NCBI GenBank assembly: GCA_005281725.1
Contig: SSBO01000007.1
Location: forward strand, 2,796,402-2,860,401
Source: Wuchereria bancrofti
Lineage: Eukaryota > Nematoda > Chromadorea > Rhabditida > Onchocercidae
DNA length: 64,000 bases
Direction: 5' to 3'
Made by a program: the position numbers and the translations under genes. The number at the start of each line of letters is the position of its first letter. The stretch's first letter is position 1. Under the pieces are notes generated by a model that did not search any database, was not told the DNA's origin, and saw nothing but the letters and a program-made list of their open reading frames with translations. Shown piece after piece: positions 25,901 to 37,427 of the stretch.

Positions 25901-28900
25901 AAAGTTGTAAGAGATGAGAGAAAGAATTTTAGTAACAATGTAGCAACCTTTCCTAATATTTGAGGTGGAAGAATATATGGCGCAACTACCAAATCATGTG
26001 GTTCCACGAGTGAATAGTAATGGTGAGAAGTTTCGCGAAAAGCAGCTCATGTTACAGGTTAATCATACTTGTTTCTATTGAATTCAGTTCTGAGAGTTAT
26101 TGATTTCTCCTTATTCACGTACGTGTACTTACATATATTTGAAATACATCTCCTAAGTAATTGCCACCCAATGCAGATAATACAAATTATTCGTCATTTT
26201 AGTTGCCGCGACAGGACCTGTCATTGGCTTATTGTAAGCATCTTTCAAATAATGTTGAAAGAAAACTTTATGAAGAATTTATCAATGCACGGAATGAAAT
26301 CGCCTTGGACATTGGTTTCGTCTGTCCAGTCATTCCAAATCAAATGGTTCTTTTCTTGTTAATGATGTGATTGCTCATTAATTCATAAAAATCCGAGAAA
26401 GTATTCAAAATATATTTTACACGGCAAATAAGGCAAAAAAGTTGTGCATTTTTTCTTTATTTCTCTTGATAAGTTGCTTTACCTGCAAGATTTTCATATT
26501 TCGATGTGCAAAATTCGAAATTAAAATGAAAAGCAATTATTCCTCATCCCCAAGGAAAGAGATGAAGAGAAGTAGTAATTGGCATTTGTTTTACAGAACA
26601 ATTAACACTTGAAACTTAAGGAAGTATTATGCAATCTTCATCTCAATAAGGAATGATGAAAAGAGAGATGCCCTAGTAAACTTTCAAAACTGCATTTTAG
26701 TGCACATTGGTCACATATGTGCTCCTATCCCCACTTCAGAGAACGAACTAGTTTTCACGAATCACATAATCGATTCTCATCCTTATCAGTTTTCGCTACA
26801 GAAAATACCAACCTTAACTTTCTTTACTTTGTCAAGTTCATTACTTTTGAATTCAAGAACAAATAAATTGCAAAGGTTTTTTTTTTTTTAAATAATTAAA
26901 ATCCAGTCACAGGTTAAATATGTTTACTTTTCTTTTTCTTACAATATTTACAAGGAATCGATAGAAATGTTGAAATTTAAAGTAATGTGGAATGCAGGAG
27001 TGTAAAAAATGCCGTGGCGTATTGGAAAGGAACGAAATGGCTGTAATAGCGCCAAAACTAGGTGAAAGCAGCGGTTGGCATCCGGCTTGCTTCACGTGTG
27101 CTACGTGTGAGCAGGTATTGAAATTTGTGCCACAACTCCAGTTGTTAAATCACTTAAAATTAACAGCTTTATTTTCTCGACGGTTATGTTTATCATCACT
27201 TTCCACAGTTATGCTTATCTTTAGTGTCCATAAATTAATCCTTCTATATGGAAGATGACCGCCTTGTAAAGATTTGTCAAAATACTTAGATTTAAAACTG
27301 GAGTACTAGCCCATGATTTGGGAAAAACAAAAACGAACGATAAGAAGGTCTTCTGAACTGGAAGATTTTTCTGGAATTTCTTAATACCGATTTTGAAAAA
27401 AAATAAAGATTTTGAAATATTTCTACCCAAATTTTTTCTGTATATTATTTGCATAGTTTCAGCTTTTGATTGATTTGACATATTGCGTTAAGGACGGCAT
27501 TATCTATTGTGAACGACATTACGCTGAACTTCATAAGCCGCGCTGTAACGCCTGTGATGAGGTATCTTTTATTTATTCATCAATTTTAGGTCCTCAAAAT
27601 TGTACTAATACTGATTTCAACAATTGGGATAAAAATTCTTGAAATTGAAGTTAATGAGTTAGGTTGTTCATATGCACTTCTTCTTGGTTCGCACAACTGT
27701 TCGAAGAGTTCGGAATTTTAAAGCATTGGAAGAGAGTGAAGATGCAGAGTTTATTTTAGATGACTGGAAGTTGTAAATTATAAAATCTATGATAGTAGTC
27801 AAAGTTTTCTGATAATTAATATGCTTTTCTGTTGTTATAGAGGAATTTAAAGATTTTGATTGTTTAAACCTTTCATCTTTTTCTCAATTTCTTACTTTGC
27901 GTATTTCTATTTCTGAAAATTTTTATAAAATTTTCTGATCTTTCTGGCCTTTTATTCAGTGAATTGAATGAAGTATAAAAAAGACATAACAATGGGTAAT
28001 ATATGAGAAAGTCTTAGAAGAAAACATTATTTCAGTCCTAAACTTGACCTTCCTTAAGCATTCATTTTCGAGACTTGTTTATATCTCATAACAGATTTTA
28101 GTTGTCTAACTGATTAACTTCGTAACAAGGAATTTTCATGTAGTTTCTTGTGGTTGAATTTTTGAGTTGATTTTACTAAAAGTCTTGCTTAACTTCCGAA
28201 ATTTCATTTAACATTAGTTTACAAAAATAAGTAAATAAAGAAAACACCTTTTTTTAAGCTTATTTGAAGCCAGTGGTACTTGTATAATTGAATTAATTTT
28301 GTAGAGTTAGCTATAAATTTTTTAACTTGAAGCGCACTTATTTCTTATCTTAGCACTCTTTGCAGTGAATTGATGATAAGGATTGATTATAATTACATAT
28401 TCCAACATTTCTCTTTGTCATCAAACATTAGTGCTTGAAAATTGCTTCAATTCCGATTGCGCTACCACATCATATGTCCAGATGTTTTGTTCTTCAACTT
28501 CTTTCACGTGTTCTTCCTTGCTTTAAAACAGATAAAAAGGTCCTATTAAACTTCTGCAGCATAATTTGAGAGAGTATGTTAAGCAGACAATAAAGTTAAC
28601 TTTAGTTCAGAATCCAAGTAATTGCTGGTTTCGAGCAGGAAGCTGACAATGGAAGCAACTTGGCTGAGTGATGTAATTGGCCTAGGGTAGGACAGGGTAG
28701 GCCTGATTAGTGTTATTTACATCTAAATGCGCTGATATGCTGTTATAACCATCTGTGTGGATATAGTGATACATTTGCTTAAAACTATTTTCGAGAGTGA
28801 AATCATACTCTGTCTTCTCCCATTATTTTATACTTCTTGTCCTCAATTTTGCTTGATTCTTTTCTTTCTTCAAGGTTTGCTATGATGGAATGCCTCTGTT

Positions 28901-31900
28901 ATAATTGTCTGGTATTCTAAGCCATCAAGCACTTTGATTTTTCTTCTTGATTTATCCTTTATAGCAGTAATCCAAAAATTGGATTGGGCTGGCGCTATTG
29001 CTTGGCAGACTTAACTAGGCCTCGTCTTTGTTTTCTTCTTTCTCAGCTTCTCTTCATCTCCTTGCTGTTATTAACCGTATTTATATTATCTCCATTTATC
29101 CCGTCAACAAAAATCATGAATTAGATCTAGCCTGATTATTCCACCCAATTCCAATAAATAGCAATCACATGGATTCTCAACATTAACATTTCATAAGAAA
29201 GCGTTTGCAGCATTCAGAAAATCTCATGAAGGGCAAAAAATTAATGCAGTTCAGTTTAAGATCTCTCATAACGAAATGAGGAAATCTTCTGTGTTCATTC
29301 TCTTGACTTCTTCTAGTTTTTTGTTTTTTCATTTTATAAAAATAGCGATTGACAATTCCCTAGCGATGCACTATTTCCTCTCCATTCCCTGCAAAGATCA
29401 AGTTTCTCCAAAATTACATGGGAATGAGTTGCAGATCACTGCAATAAAATAAGCCTATCGTGTTGATACTTTTTTATTACCTAATGTCTTAGCCATCAAT
29501 TATGAAAATACTTTGCTCACAATGATATCGTTACAATGGTCAATTTCAAACATTAGCTAAGCTACTGTACATTTTATTTATCAGATGAAATTATTATCAT
29601 CTTTTTAGCTTTAATAGGAAAAATAAAAAATCGTAAAGGATAAAATCGCAAGAAAATAATTAATTATTTGCTAGCTTTACTGTGGTCTTATGAGTCTCCA
29701 TCTCCCTCTCTCTCTCTCTCTCTCTATTATTTAGGTTATGCTTAATGATTGTTGCAATAAAAGTTTAGAGTGAATGCTCTAAATTTTATTATTCTTGACT
29801 TGTTGGCTAAGATTAAAAGTGAAAAGTTATTATCGATCATCTTTGTATAGAAATTTCCTGATAAACATTCATTTTGTTATACTTTGAAGGAACAGCAATT
29901 CCAATCTTAAAATTGGATCAGTCTGTCAATAGGTCAGCTTGAAGGCTTTCTATATATTTAGGGATTCAGAAATTCTTTATTCCATCGCTTAATAAAATAC
30001 TTTGAATGATTCACGGAATGAATTTATTAATTTACATTTATATATCATGAGTTATTTTGTCTGTCACCAAAATGAAACAGATCACTTTATCCTGAATCAT
30101 TCTGCGCTATACCACACTCTTCTTACAACGCTACCGTGTTGATTGGTTTGTTCAATTCATAAGTTATAAATTCATTTGTAAGATATTCCGGATGATCTTT
30201 TAAGTTTGTGAGATGTGAGAATTTGTGAGATTCATAATTTTTTACCATATTTATGTTTAAAGGGGTTATTTTAAATTTGAAGTTTTTGACTCTTAATCAA
30301 AGGCCTTATTCTTTAGGTATTTTTGTTTTTTGTATTTAAGTATAATTGTTTGATTTTTGTTTACGGGTATTGAATGTTTGTTTTTCTTTGTTTATTATAT
30401 TTTTTCTTTAATTTCATTATATTTTTTTATATTTTGTATTTTAGAATTATATTTGGAGTTGTTGGTTTAGTTGTTTTTTAGTGTTAAAAAATTTTGGAGT
30501 AGATAAGGTCATGTCTTATTTTTTACAGTATTAATTTTGATTTTGGTTTTGGTTGCATTAAAATAATATTATTTATTTTTAGTTTATCAAGTGTGTAATT
30601 TTTGTACAATGGTAGTTTTTTAATTGTTTTATAAGTGTTCCATCTAAAATATCTCAAGCCATTTTCGCTTTGCTTCCGATTCCATGTGAAGATTTCTGGA
30701 ATAAACCAATAGTAGAAATTTAAACTGTATATCTTGTTCATAAATAATAATTACGAATCTAAATTGTGTTGTTACTGGGATGTAAAGGAATGTGGTGAGA
30801 CTCAAATTTTTTTCATAGTTCCAGATATTACTGATCCTAAGTTTAAAATGCATTCGAGGATTTTGTTGCAATCGGAAATGACTGATAATCAATGATTAAT
30901 GATCGATCTTAAAAATTCTAAAAAATTGTAAATATTTAAGATAGGACGAAAATAAAATTAGGATGTTGGAAATCAACACAATATATCAGTAATTCTTGAC
31001 AGCACGGAAAGTGAAAATCGTTAAGTCGTGTAAATTAACTGAAATCAAATTATGTATTTTTTTTCTGTAAATTTCTTCCTACAGAATTTCAAAAAAAGAA
31101 AAAAAATCATATAAATGGAATGGAAATTCGATTCCTTTATATAAAAAGGTTTAAAAAAGCAGTTTAATTCATCAACGATCAATTAGAAATGAAGTTAAAT
31201 TATATGATATTGAATCTTAACTGACTGATCAGATCCTCTATAATTAGTAGTTAATTGGAAAGATAAGACGCATAGATGCGTGTATGTATGTATATATATA
31301 TACATGTGTGTGTGTGTGTGTGTGTGTGTATGTCTGTATGTGTATGTGTGTTAAAAGTGAAGTGAAATGAGAGATGAGAAGTGGACTGGAACTATGTTTG
31401 AAAATTGCCTACACAAAAATAAAAAGCCAAGAAACAGGAAGAGAAACTGCTGCAGGATGCGATATCCTATCATCCATCTATCCATAAATTCTTCCTTTTC
31501 AATAGTACTGTTTTCGATGTGGGATATGTCGATGTAACCAATTCATCTCTTCTTTTCTTTCTATCTGTCAGAGTAAGCTAACTGACTAGCTTAAAACGAG
31601 GCATTTGCTCTTTTACCATTATAACCTTATCATATTCATCCGGCGCATCCTTTTCCCCTTTACCGGAAAATTCTTCTGAAACGAATCAGAATTGAAGTTT
31701 CTTGTATAACAGCTATAAATGCTCCCTAATTCTTTCTCCTCCCTTAAGTTTCCTCTTTGAAATGATAAGTTGATTAATTTTTGATGAAGTATCATTCTGG
31801 AATATTTGAATGAATTAATTATCGAATGCCACACTCAGCCGATACTTTTTTTTGTTTCTTTTTCTCTTTCCATCACATTTTATGCAATCCTCTTTTTCGA

Positions 31901-34900
31901 AAGTTAAAACTAATAGAATGAGGGATGAATGGATGGAAGGATGGAACGTATGGAGTGGACTGATGGTTGTTAACTTTTAGCATTACACATCTAATGTGAT
32001 TAAGGTGGAAGTGTCTCGGGTAGCACTATGAACATTTCCATCCAGTATAAAATGGATTCACTGTTGACGGTGCTGTGAATTCAGTACTTTTTAGATCAAA
32101 CGATTGGCTTCGGGTGGATGGGTCCTTTTCTTCCTTATCACATATACTTTTTCTATTTTTTTCCATGTTATTTCTTTCCATCCAAATAATTTTCATTCAC
32201 TTCTGTCTATTACGCATCTTCTTTCTTACAGTCTCAAAACGCTGAAGTCACGGCTTGTTACGAACGATAGTTTACACTTGAATGAATATCTGTTGCCTCA
32301 TGGCTAATGAAATGAATGCTAAAGTTGTTTTCTTATCTTTCTTTTGTCATCTACCATTCTCTGTGGCAGTTAGCCAGAACTCCCTATTTATTATTTAGTG
32401 TTTTAAATCTGGGATCTTAAAGTGCACCAAAGTCTTATCAAATGCCAATTAATATCGCTAGAATTTCAATACCTGCTCACACGTAGCAATCTCATAAATG
32501 GATTTATGAAGATTTTAACCTTACATAATTTAGTTAAACTCCTAAACGTCGGACAAATTATTTAAAAAGATTGAATATAATACATGAAGACAAAAGTCTG
32601 TAAATTAATTAATTACTATTATTATTAAATTTTCTCCCTCTTAAGCAAGGATCATTAATCTATGATTATATGATAAATGAAATTGTTACGAGTTTCGGAT
32701 TTTGCTGCAAAGCAAGAGTTAAGATGGAAAAATGTGAAAGAAATATATTTCTGCAATATATATATTTTTTTTCTGCCTCAATAATTTCGCATCACTTCTC
32801 ATTTTTTTAGATGTTTTTCTTTTGGATATCTTTTTTCCTTATTTATGCAATTTTTTTTTTTTGTCACAGAATCATTGCAGAATTTATTTCGTTTTAAGGT
32901 TCTCAGATTATCACCCAATTAGTTTGGTCAAGTGTGATTTTTTCTTGACACTTTTTCTTTCTTTACAATTTTTGATTTTTCTCCTATGTTTTTCTTCATT
33001 TATCACTTCAAATAATCCTTGCTCTACCAGTCAACATTTACTTCAACAGACGAAGTGATCTTAGCGGGAGAATTTCAGTAACAACCAGAGTTTAGGTTAG
33101 CACAAAGCATTTGAATTTAGATTCTGCTATAACTACTGTCGCATGACAATTGCGTGAGAAAGTCCAAATTGACAATTTCAAACTTTCTATCTAAAGTTGC
33201 AGCTAAAAGTCAGCTTCATTAGTAAATAAATAACCACAGATAAAATATCACTTTTTCTTCCATTTCCTGCAATGAAATTCCCCTTTTTATCCTATTTGTA
33301 TTATTTCTGACCAGCTGAGTGATTCACGTATAGATTTTGAGGAGAAATTACTTTATTATCGCAGTTTCAGGGGAAATTAAGTCATTATCGCTATTTCCGA
33401 AACATTTCTCTTTCTCACCTAAATTATTATTAGTGACTGAATTAAAAGCTTATGGAACTGATATGGTATGCTATTAGATAAAGAAGAATGTAATATGGCT
33501 TATCTTCAATTCAACCGTTCTCATGAAAAAAGTTTGGAAATTCTGTGTGGAATGAAGGCTAGTAATATTGTGATTCATGCAAGTGGTATGATATCCATCA
33601 CTTATGAATGTAGCCACTGTCACTAGAAAATTCGTCTTGTTTTAATCATATTCCTGAAACATTGTTTGTTTTGATATCAACAATGCTGGAATCAGCTGTT
33701 TGCTTTGTAAACCACGTGCTTCACAATGTGCTCCTGACATTTGTTTCTGTTAATTAACTCATGATTATCTGCTAAGAGAGATAGAAAAGAGTCAAAAGGA
33801 GATAAAGGAACAGTGATGGCAAATTGATCTGTCAAATGTTTTAGATTTTTCTGTTTAGTACAAAATTTAAATTATGACTTAAGAGTTAACATATTTAACC
33901 GTGGTCTCTTATGTGTACTGCTACTCTCATTTTTTCCCAATTTTGATCTTTCTGAAAAAAGATGAATGCCTTCTAGAAGATATTTTTCAATGAATTAAGC
34001 AAGTCAAGAAATGAATAGCGTTTGGTGCGAAGCGCTGCTAAGACCTTTCATTCTTTTTTTTTTCCATTCCATCTTTTTCGATTTTCATGTTCCACATCCG
34101 CATATTGACCTATAAGTAACGACTTCGGATTCCAGGTAGGTGTTCCCGTTTTACCATTCAGTTTTTTCTCAGTTTTTATTTACATTGTTATCCTGTATGC
34201 TGTGTTTTTTGTCTCAATAATTCATGCCACTACTTTTGCATTTTCTTCTTCTTCTTTAGGGCTATAAATTATCTCTTTCTGTGAATTTTTCCTTAAGGTA
34301 ATTTAAGCTCGAATTGGGCTAGCAAATGTCTCACTCCATTCATGTCTCATATAAATGTCTCATATAAAATTGCAATTTTTAAGAGGAATTGAAATGTCTA
34401 GCGTTGACTGCTATTTCTCTTATCTCTCTTTTTTGAAATGAGCCTAGAACTGATCGTTACCAATATATGACGATATAGCATTCACCCTAATATCCGCTAT
34501 AAAAAATATAACAAAGCCAACCCCGCCTTGAGTCTCGAGGTACCCGGATTTTAAATTGTTTTCAAAAACGTATGATGGGTTTAATGCTACACGTAGCTTG
34601 GATTGAGGAGTGCTTTCGTTTTGCTCCAAAAAATGCAATAATTTCAGAGTAATTAACCTTTGCTAGTGATAAACACTTTTTTTGATTCATTACACCAGAA
34701 TCCTTGTTCATCTAAGATTGGAGCAATTTGTTTTTTTTTTTTTAATTTAGATCAAATGTTTTCTGCAACATTAATTCCCTCATTTAATGTTTGGGAAAGC
34801 GGTCTAATAATTCAAATGTCTAAAGTTTAAGTGTAGTTAACAGTAAATATATTAAATCTAGTAAATTGATAGAGCTTTTGATAAAATAGTTCACTTCTCT

Positions 34901-37427
34901 GTCATTTGGTGTCATATCTTACGACTCTTACAGTGGTTTTTTCGAGACTATATAAATGTTATTTCTTCTAAAAAGATATTAGTTTCACCATATATCAATT
35001 AGATTAAAGAAAGTACTCTTTGATGTTGCCTAAGCCTATTGCTATTTAGATGTGAAGCTGTAAATTCGAGACTCTAAACAGCTGTCCTTCCCCTGGCTTT
35101 ATGGTATAATCCCAAAGAAGCATTCTCAGAGGAAACTTTTTTCAAATCTTTTCTTGATTCAGACACTTTTTTCCGCCACAGCTAAAACTACTTAGGATAC
35201 CTAAATGTTTTGCTTAACTTTATATTTTATTTTTAATTTTATATCTTAATCTTATGTTTTGAAAGTTAAGCGGATCATTTTGCTTAGTTTTTTTTTCTTT
35301 TACTGAGTAGTTATATTAGCATTTAATTATATTAGTTAGAATTAATTAATTAATTAATTAATTAAAGCTTCTTGTTATGGCCAAAATTTCAGCCAAGAAT
35401 CTCTTAAATTAAATACATTCCTTTATCATTTTGGTATGTCAGGATCCAACAACTTAATCCTGTTTACGGATCTTCCTAAGTTTCAAACTTTGAGATGTTT
35501 GAACCTTTTGGAATTACCAAAAGCATATGGCAATCTTTATGATATCGATACTCACTTATGTTGGTCAAAATTTCGGTAATCTACTCAGTTAGTCTACCTG
35601 TGCGAAAAAAATTGTGTTGCAGTTAATATTTGCCGGTGAATATACGAAGGCTATGAATAAGGACTGGCACAGTGATCATTTTTGCTGCTGGCAATGTGAT
35701 AATACTCTCACCGGTCAACGGTACATTCTCCGAGACGAGCATCCGTATTGCATCAAGTGCTATGAAGACATTTTTGCCAATACCTGTGACGAATGCGCCA
35801 AAGCAATTGGTATCGATTCTAAGGTAATTCGATATTTTATACTGATGATTTGTTCAATGGCACAGAGAGCTCTGTTATTGTTGTGTCAGAATCAGAAACT
35901 CACAGATCATAAGCATTAATGATAATAATAAAATTTAGGATCTATCATACAGAGACAAACATTGGCACGAGGATTGTTTCTTATGCAATATGTGCAAAAT
36001 CTCACTCGTTGATAAGCCATTTGGCAGTAAAAATGATCGAATTTTCTGTTCCAATTGTTATGACCAAGCATTTGCAACACGCTGTGATGGTTGTGGTGAA
36101 ATATTTCGTGCCGGTATATCTTCATGTTCACATCTTTTCAACAACAATCGTACTTTTGTTGGGTTTCTACTGATAACTTAGTAGTAAGTAGTAATAGCAA
36201 TGGCACAACAAAAGTGACTTAGCATTATTCATTGCAAACCGATGGAATATTATGATGAGATTGCTGTAGTCTGTCAAGTACTGCCCAGTGGGTGGTGAAG
36301 ATGTGATATTGTGTTTCTAAAGATGGTCATTTCACTCTTGCAGGAATGAAAAAAATGGAATATAAAGGTAAACAATGGCATGATAAATGTTTTTGTTGCG
36401 CATTATGCAAAACACCAATCGGTACTAAAAGTTTCATACCCAAAAATGATGAAGTTTATTGTGCATCTTGCTATGAAGAAAAATTCGCAACAAGGTGTTG
36501 TAAATGTAAAAAGGTATGCAAGTCCTTTCCTTCCTTTTACCATTCATTAACCTAACCATTAAATTAATTAGCGAAAGCAATGCTTGCATAAATAGAAATA
36601 ATTTGAAGTATTTAAGAATAGGAAAAATTTCCTGCTCTGCCACTGAATTATATTTTAGTGATAGCGAAAAACTTATTTTGTGAATAACGGCAAATGACCA
36701 CTTTAACTTTAGGTAATAAGCACCGGTGGTGTAACATACAAAAATGAGCCATGGCATCGAGAATGTTTCTGCTGTACAAATTGTAATACGTCCTTAGCTG
36801 GTCAAAGATTCACGTCAAAGGACGAGAAACCATACTGTGCTAATTGTTACGGTGAATTATTCGCCAAACGGTGCAATGCTTGCGTTAAACCAATTACAGG
36901 TAGTCTCCGTTCTTTCGATTATTTTCAATTTTATCTCTGTATATAATAATCCACGTATACCAAAACCTTACTCGTTACTTAACTTACTTATCCATACGAG
37001 CGTACAGCCACTTTTCTTATCAAAATACAAGTACCGTCTTCATCTACTTGCTTCACCTACTTTTTTCCTCATCTATATATAACTTCCACGAGTAAGATTT
37101 TGGTTATGAAACTTAAAGGACACTGTTTATTTTAATACACTGGCATTTCCTTTTTTTTTTTTTTTTTTTTTGAGGATAAATGAAAAGGGACAGAGGAGGA
37201 AATAATGATAAAGAAAGAATAGTCGAAACAGAAATATTCCATATATTGAACTTTTAGGGATCGGAGGTGCCAAATTTATTTCATTCGAAGATCGACACTG
37301 GCATAACGATTGTTTTATCTGCGCCCAGTGTTCGGCATCGCTAGTTGGAAAAGGCTTCATAACAGATGCCGCCGACATCCTTTGCCCGGAATGTGCTAAA
37401 GCCAGATTGATGGCCGCTAATTCATGA
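6697..37427 (+). CDS. lim-9: LIM-9 / LIMPETin: PET domain plus six LIM domains
   Basis: Exons 6697..6936, 15217..15342, 15689..15841, 19704..19828, 25102..25205, 25740..25846, 25965..26057, 26203..26346, 26998..27114, 27463..27561, 35623..35823, 35939..36113, 36344..36513, 36713..36899 and 37258..37427 join in consistent phase to about 736 aa. Residues about 200-235 form a Cys-rich testin-like segment (CKCTGFKPHPWR, then VCVHCKCNRTDHE). The PET domain spans about 265-355 (GYSWVPPGL). Six LIM zinc-finger pairs follow from about 365 to the TGA stop (for example WHPACFTCATC, WHSDHFCCWQC, WHDKCFCCALC, WHNDCFICAQC). In C. elegans, LIM-9 is a muscle attachment scaffold at M-lines and dense bodies. 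Uncertain points: the first exon (MGGKPLKNLFCC, myristoyl/palmitoyl-like) could belong to another transcript; an in-frame Met at 15232 or 25746 could start shorter forms; the donor of exon 8 could be at 26320 instead. Confidence 0.85.
7200..7241. repeat. (TTA)n / (TAC)n simple repeat
   Basis: Imperfect run of TTA and then CTA/TAC triplets, visible directly. Confidence 0.7.
8806..8880. repeat. degenerate ATT/GTT simple repeat
   Basis: Repeated TATTATTGTAG and TTATTGTAG-like units. It gives isoleucine/valine-rich open frames on both strands, which I read as artefacts. Confidence 0.6.
10620..10769 (+). CDS. candidate terminal exon, 49 codons, unknown product
   Basis: Follows a good acceptor (cttttgtag) and runs open in phase 0 for 49 codons to TAA. 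The translation is balanced and acidic (starts LQQHNDEKSSFTTIYK, then a His-rich stretch and FEEENNDFESW), unlike the noise frames around it. The lim-9 model's first exon (6697..6936) also ends in phase 0, so the two could form a 129-aa myristoylated protein, built like the small gene at 3603..4319. It could instead join an open frame at 10371..10490, whose donor (gttaca) is weak. No domain recognised. Confidence 0.3.
   Translation: MQQHNDEKSSFTTIYKFHHHMFEEENNDFESWTFNCSATNDILASITYS
12141..12165. repeat. perfect 10-bp inverted repeat
   Basis: Arms CAGGATCTGA and TCAGATCCTG with a 5-base loop. It is immediately followed by an AT-rich palindromic simple repeat. Confidence 0.85.
12176..12248. 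repeat. palindromic AAT/ATT simple repeat
   Basis: Alternating AATAATAATTATT-type blocks, including an inverted pair around a GTTAGT centre, that could form a cruciform. Confidence 0.7.
18603..18807 (+). repeat. 205-bp direct repeat, copy 1
   Basis: Nearly identical to 21494..21698; by eye I see one difference (CCTCTGCC against CCTCCGCC) and no length change. The copies lie in the introns on either side of lim-9 exon 4. No open frame or terminal repeats seen. Confidence 0.9.
19423..19457. repeat. 15-bp inverted repeat with one mismatch
   Basis: Arms 19423..19437 and 19443..19457 with a 5-base loop; they pair except for one C/A position. It is GC-richer than its surroundings (contains GGCGCGATTT). 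Confidence 0.75.
21494..21698 (+). repeat. 205-bp direct repeat, copy 2
   Basis: Second copy of the 18603..18807 segment, in the same orientation, about 2.9 kb downstream. Confidence 0.9.
22852..22908. repeat. (GCATTA)n then (GCA)n compound microsatellite
   Basis: Three GCATTA units run into about a dozen GCA triplets with one ACA interruption. The repeat is in an intron and shows no coding context. Confidence 0.9.
22926..23061 (+). repeat. dispersed repeat, copy A (about 136 bp)
   Basis: Matches 28394..28529 with scattered substitutions, mostly transitions. The best-conserved core runs through GTCCAGATGTT and CTTCTTTCACGTGTTCTTC. The small open frames seen here are not conserved as protein between the copies. 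Confidence 0.8.
28394..28529 (+). repeat. dispersed repeat, copy B (about 136 bp)
   Basis: Diverged copy of 22926..23061 in the same orientation, about 5.5 kb downstream, with lim-9 exons 5-10 between the two. Confidence 0.8.
29704..29725. repeat. (CT)n microsatellite
   Basis: About 11 CT units, visible directly. Confidence 0.9.
30260..30314 (+). pseudogene. trnK: nuclear copy of mitochondrial tRNA-Lys (NUMT)
   Basis: A perfect 5-bp anticodon stem (TTTGA/TCAAA) encloses the 7-base loop CTCTTAA, giving anticodon CTT for lysine. Flanking AAGGGGT (30260..30266) and ATTCTTT (30308..30314) pair over 7 positions including three G-T wobbles. The 6 bases between the anticodon stem and the 3' acceptor strand fit the TV-replacement loop of nematode mitochondrial tRNAs. 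It sits directly before an nad4L-like frame, which fits the filarial mitochondrial order trnK-nad4L-rrnS as I recall it. Confidence 0.55.
30315..30530 (+). pseudogene. nad4L: nuclear copy of mitochondrial nad4L (NUMT), frameshifted
   Basis: The strand is very rich in T and G, like the coding strand of nematode mtDNA. With the invertebrate mitochondrial code (TGA Trp, ATA Met, AGA Ser), three successive frames give a very hydrophobic nad4L-like protein: first a segment with IVWFLFTGIECLFFF, then FYILYFSIMFGVVGLVV, then LVLKNFGVDKV. The GVVGLVV element and the NFG-D ending match the nad4L C-terminus. The frame changes fall in T runs (near 30422 and 30472), as expected for decay in the nucleus. 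The roughly 216-bp span is close to the normal nad4L length of about 230 bp. In the standard code it is full of stops. Confidence 0.6.
30531..30650 (+). pseudogene. rrnS: probable 5' part of mitochondrial rrnS (NUMT tail)
   Basis: The T/G-rich composition continues past the nad4L end and then fades towards 30.65 kb. Small-subunit rRNA follows nad4L in filarial mtDNA, so this is likely its 5' portion. I infer it from composition and position; I cannot align it here. Confidence 0.35.
31280..31351. repeat. (TA)n/(TG)n compound repeat
   Basis: GTAT units, then a TA run, then about a dozen TG dinucleotides and TGTATG units. Alternating purine-pyrimidine, so prone to forming Z-DNA. Confidence 0.9.
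35341..35365. repeat. (ATTA)n microsatellite
   Basis: Six perfect ATTA-type units. Confidence 0.85.
37151..37171. repeat. poly-T run in last lim-9 intron
   Basis: An uninterrupted run of about 21 T, roughly 90 bases before the acceptor of the last lim-9 exon. Confidence 0.9.

Larger units (their letters stand above)
27562..35622 (+). other. 8-kb lim-9 intron between LIM1 and LIM2 exons
   Basis: The largest intron inside the LIM region. It contains dispersed repeat copy B, a CT microsatellite, the mitochondrial DNA insert at 30.26-30.65 kb, a TG/TA repeat and an ATTA repeat. No supported nuclear coding exon seen. Confidence 0.65.

Noticed and set aside
36434..36757. 107-codon minus-strand frame
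   Set aside because: Antisense to two lim-9 LIM exons, which have strong family matches on the plus strand.
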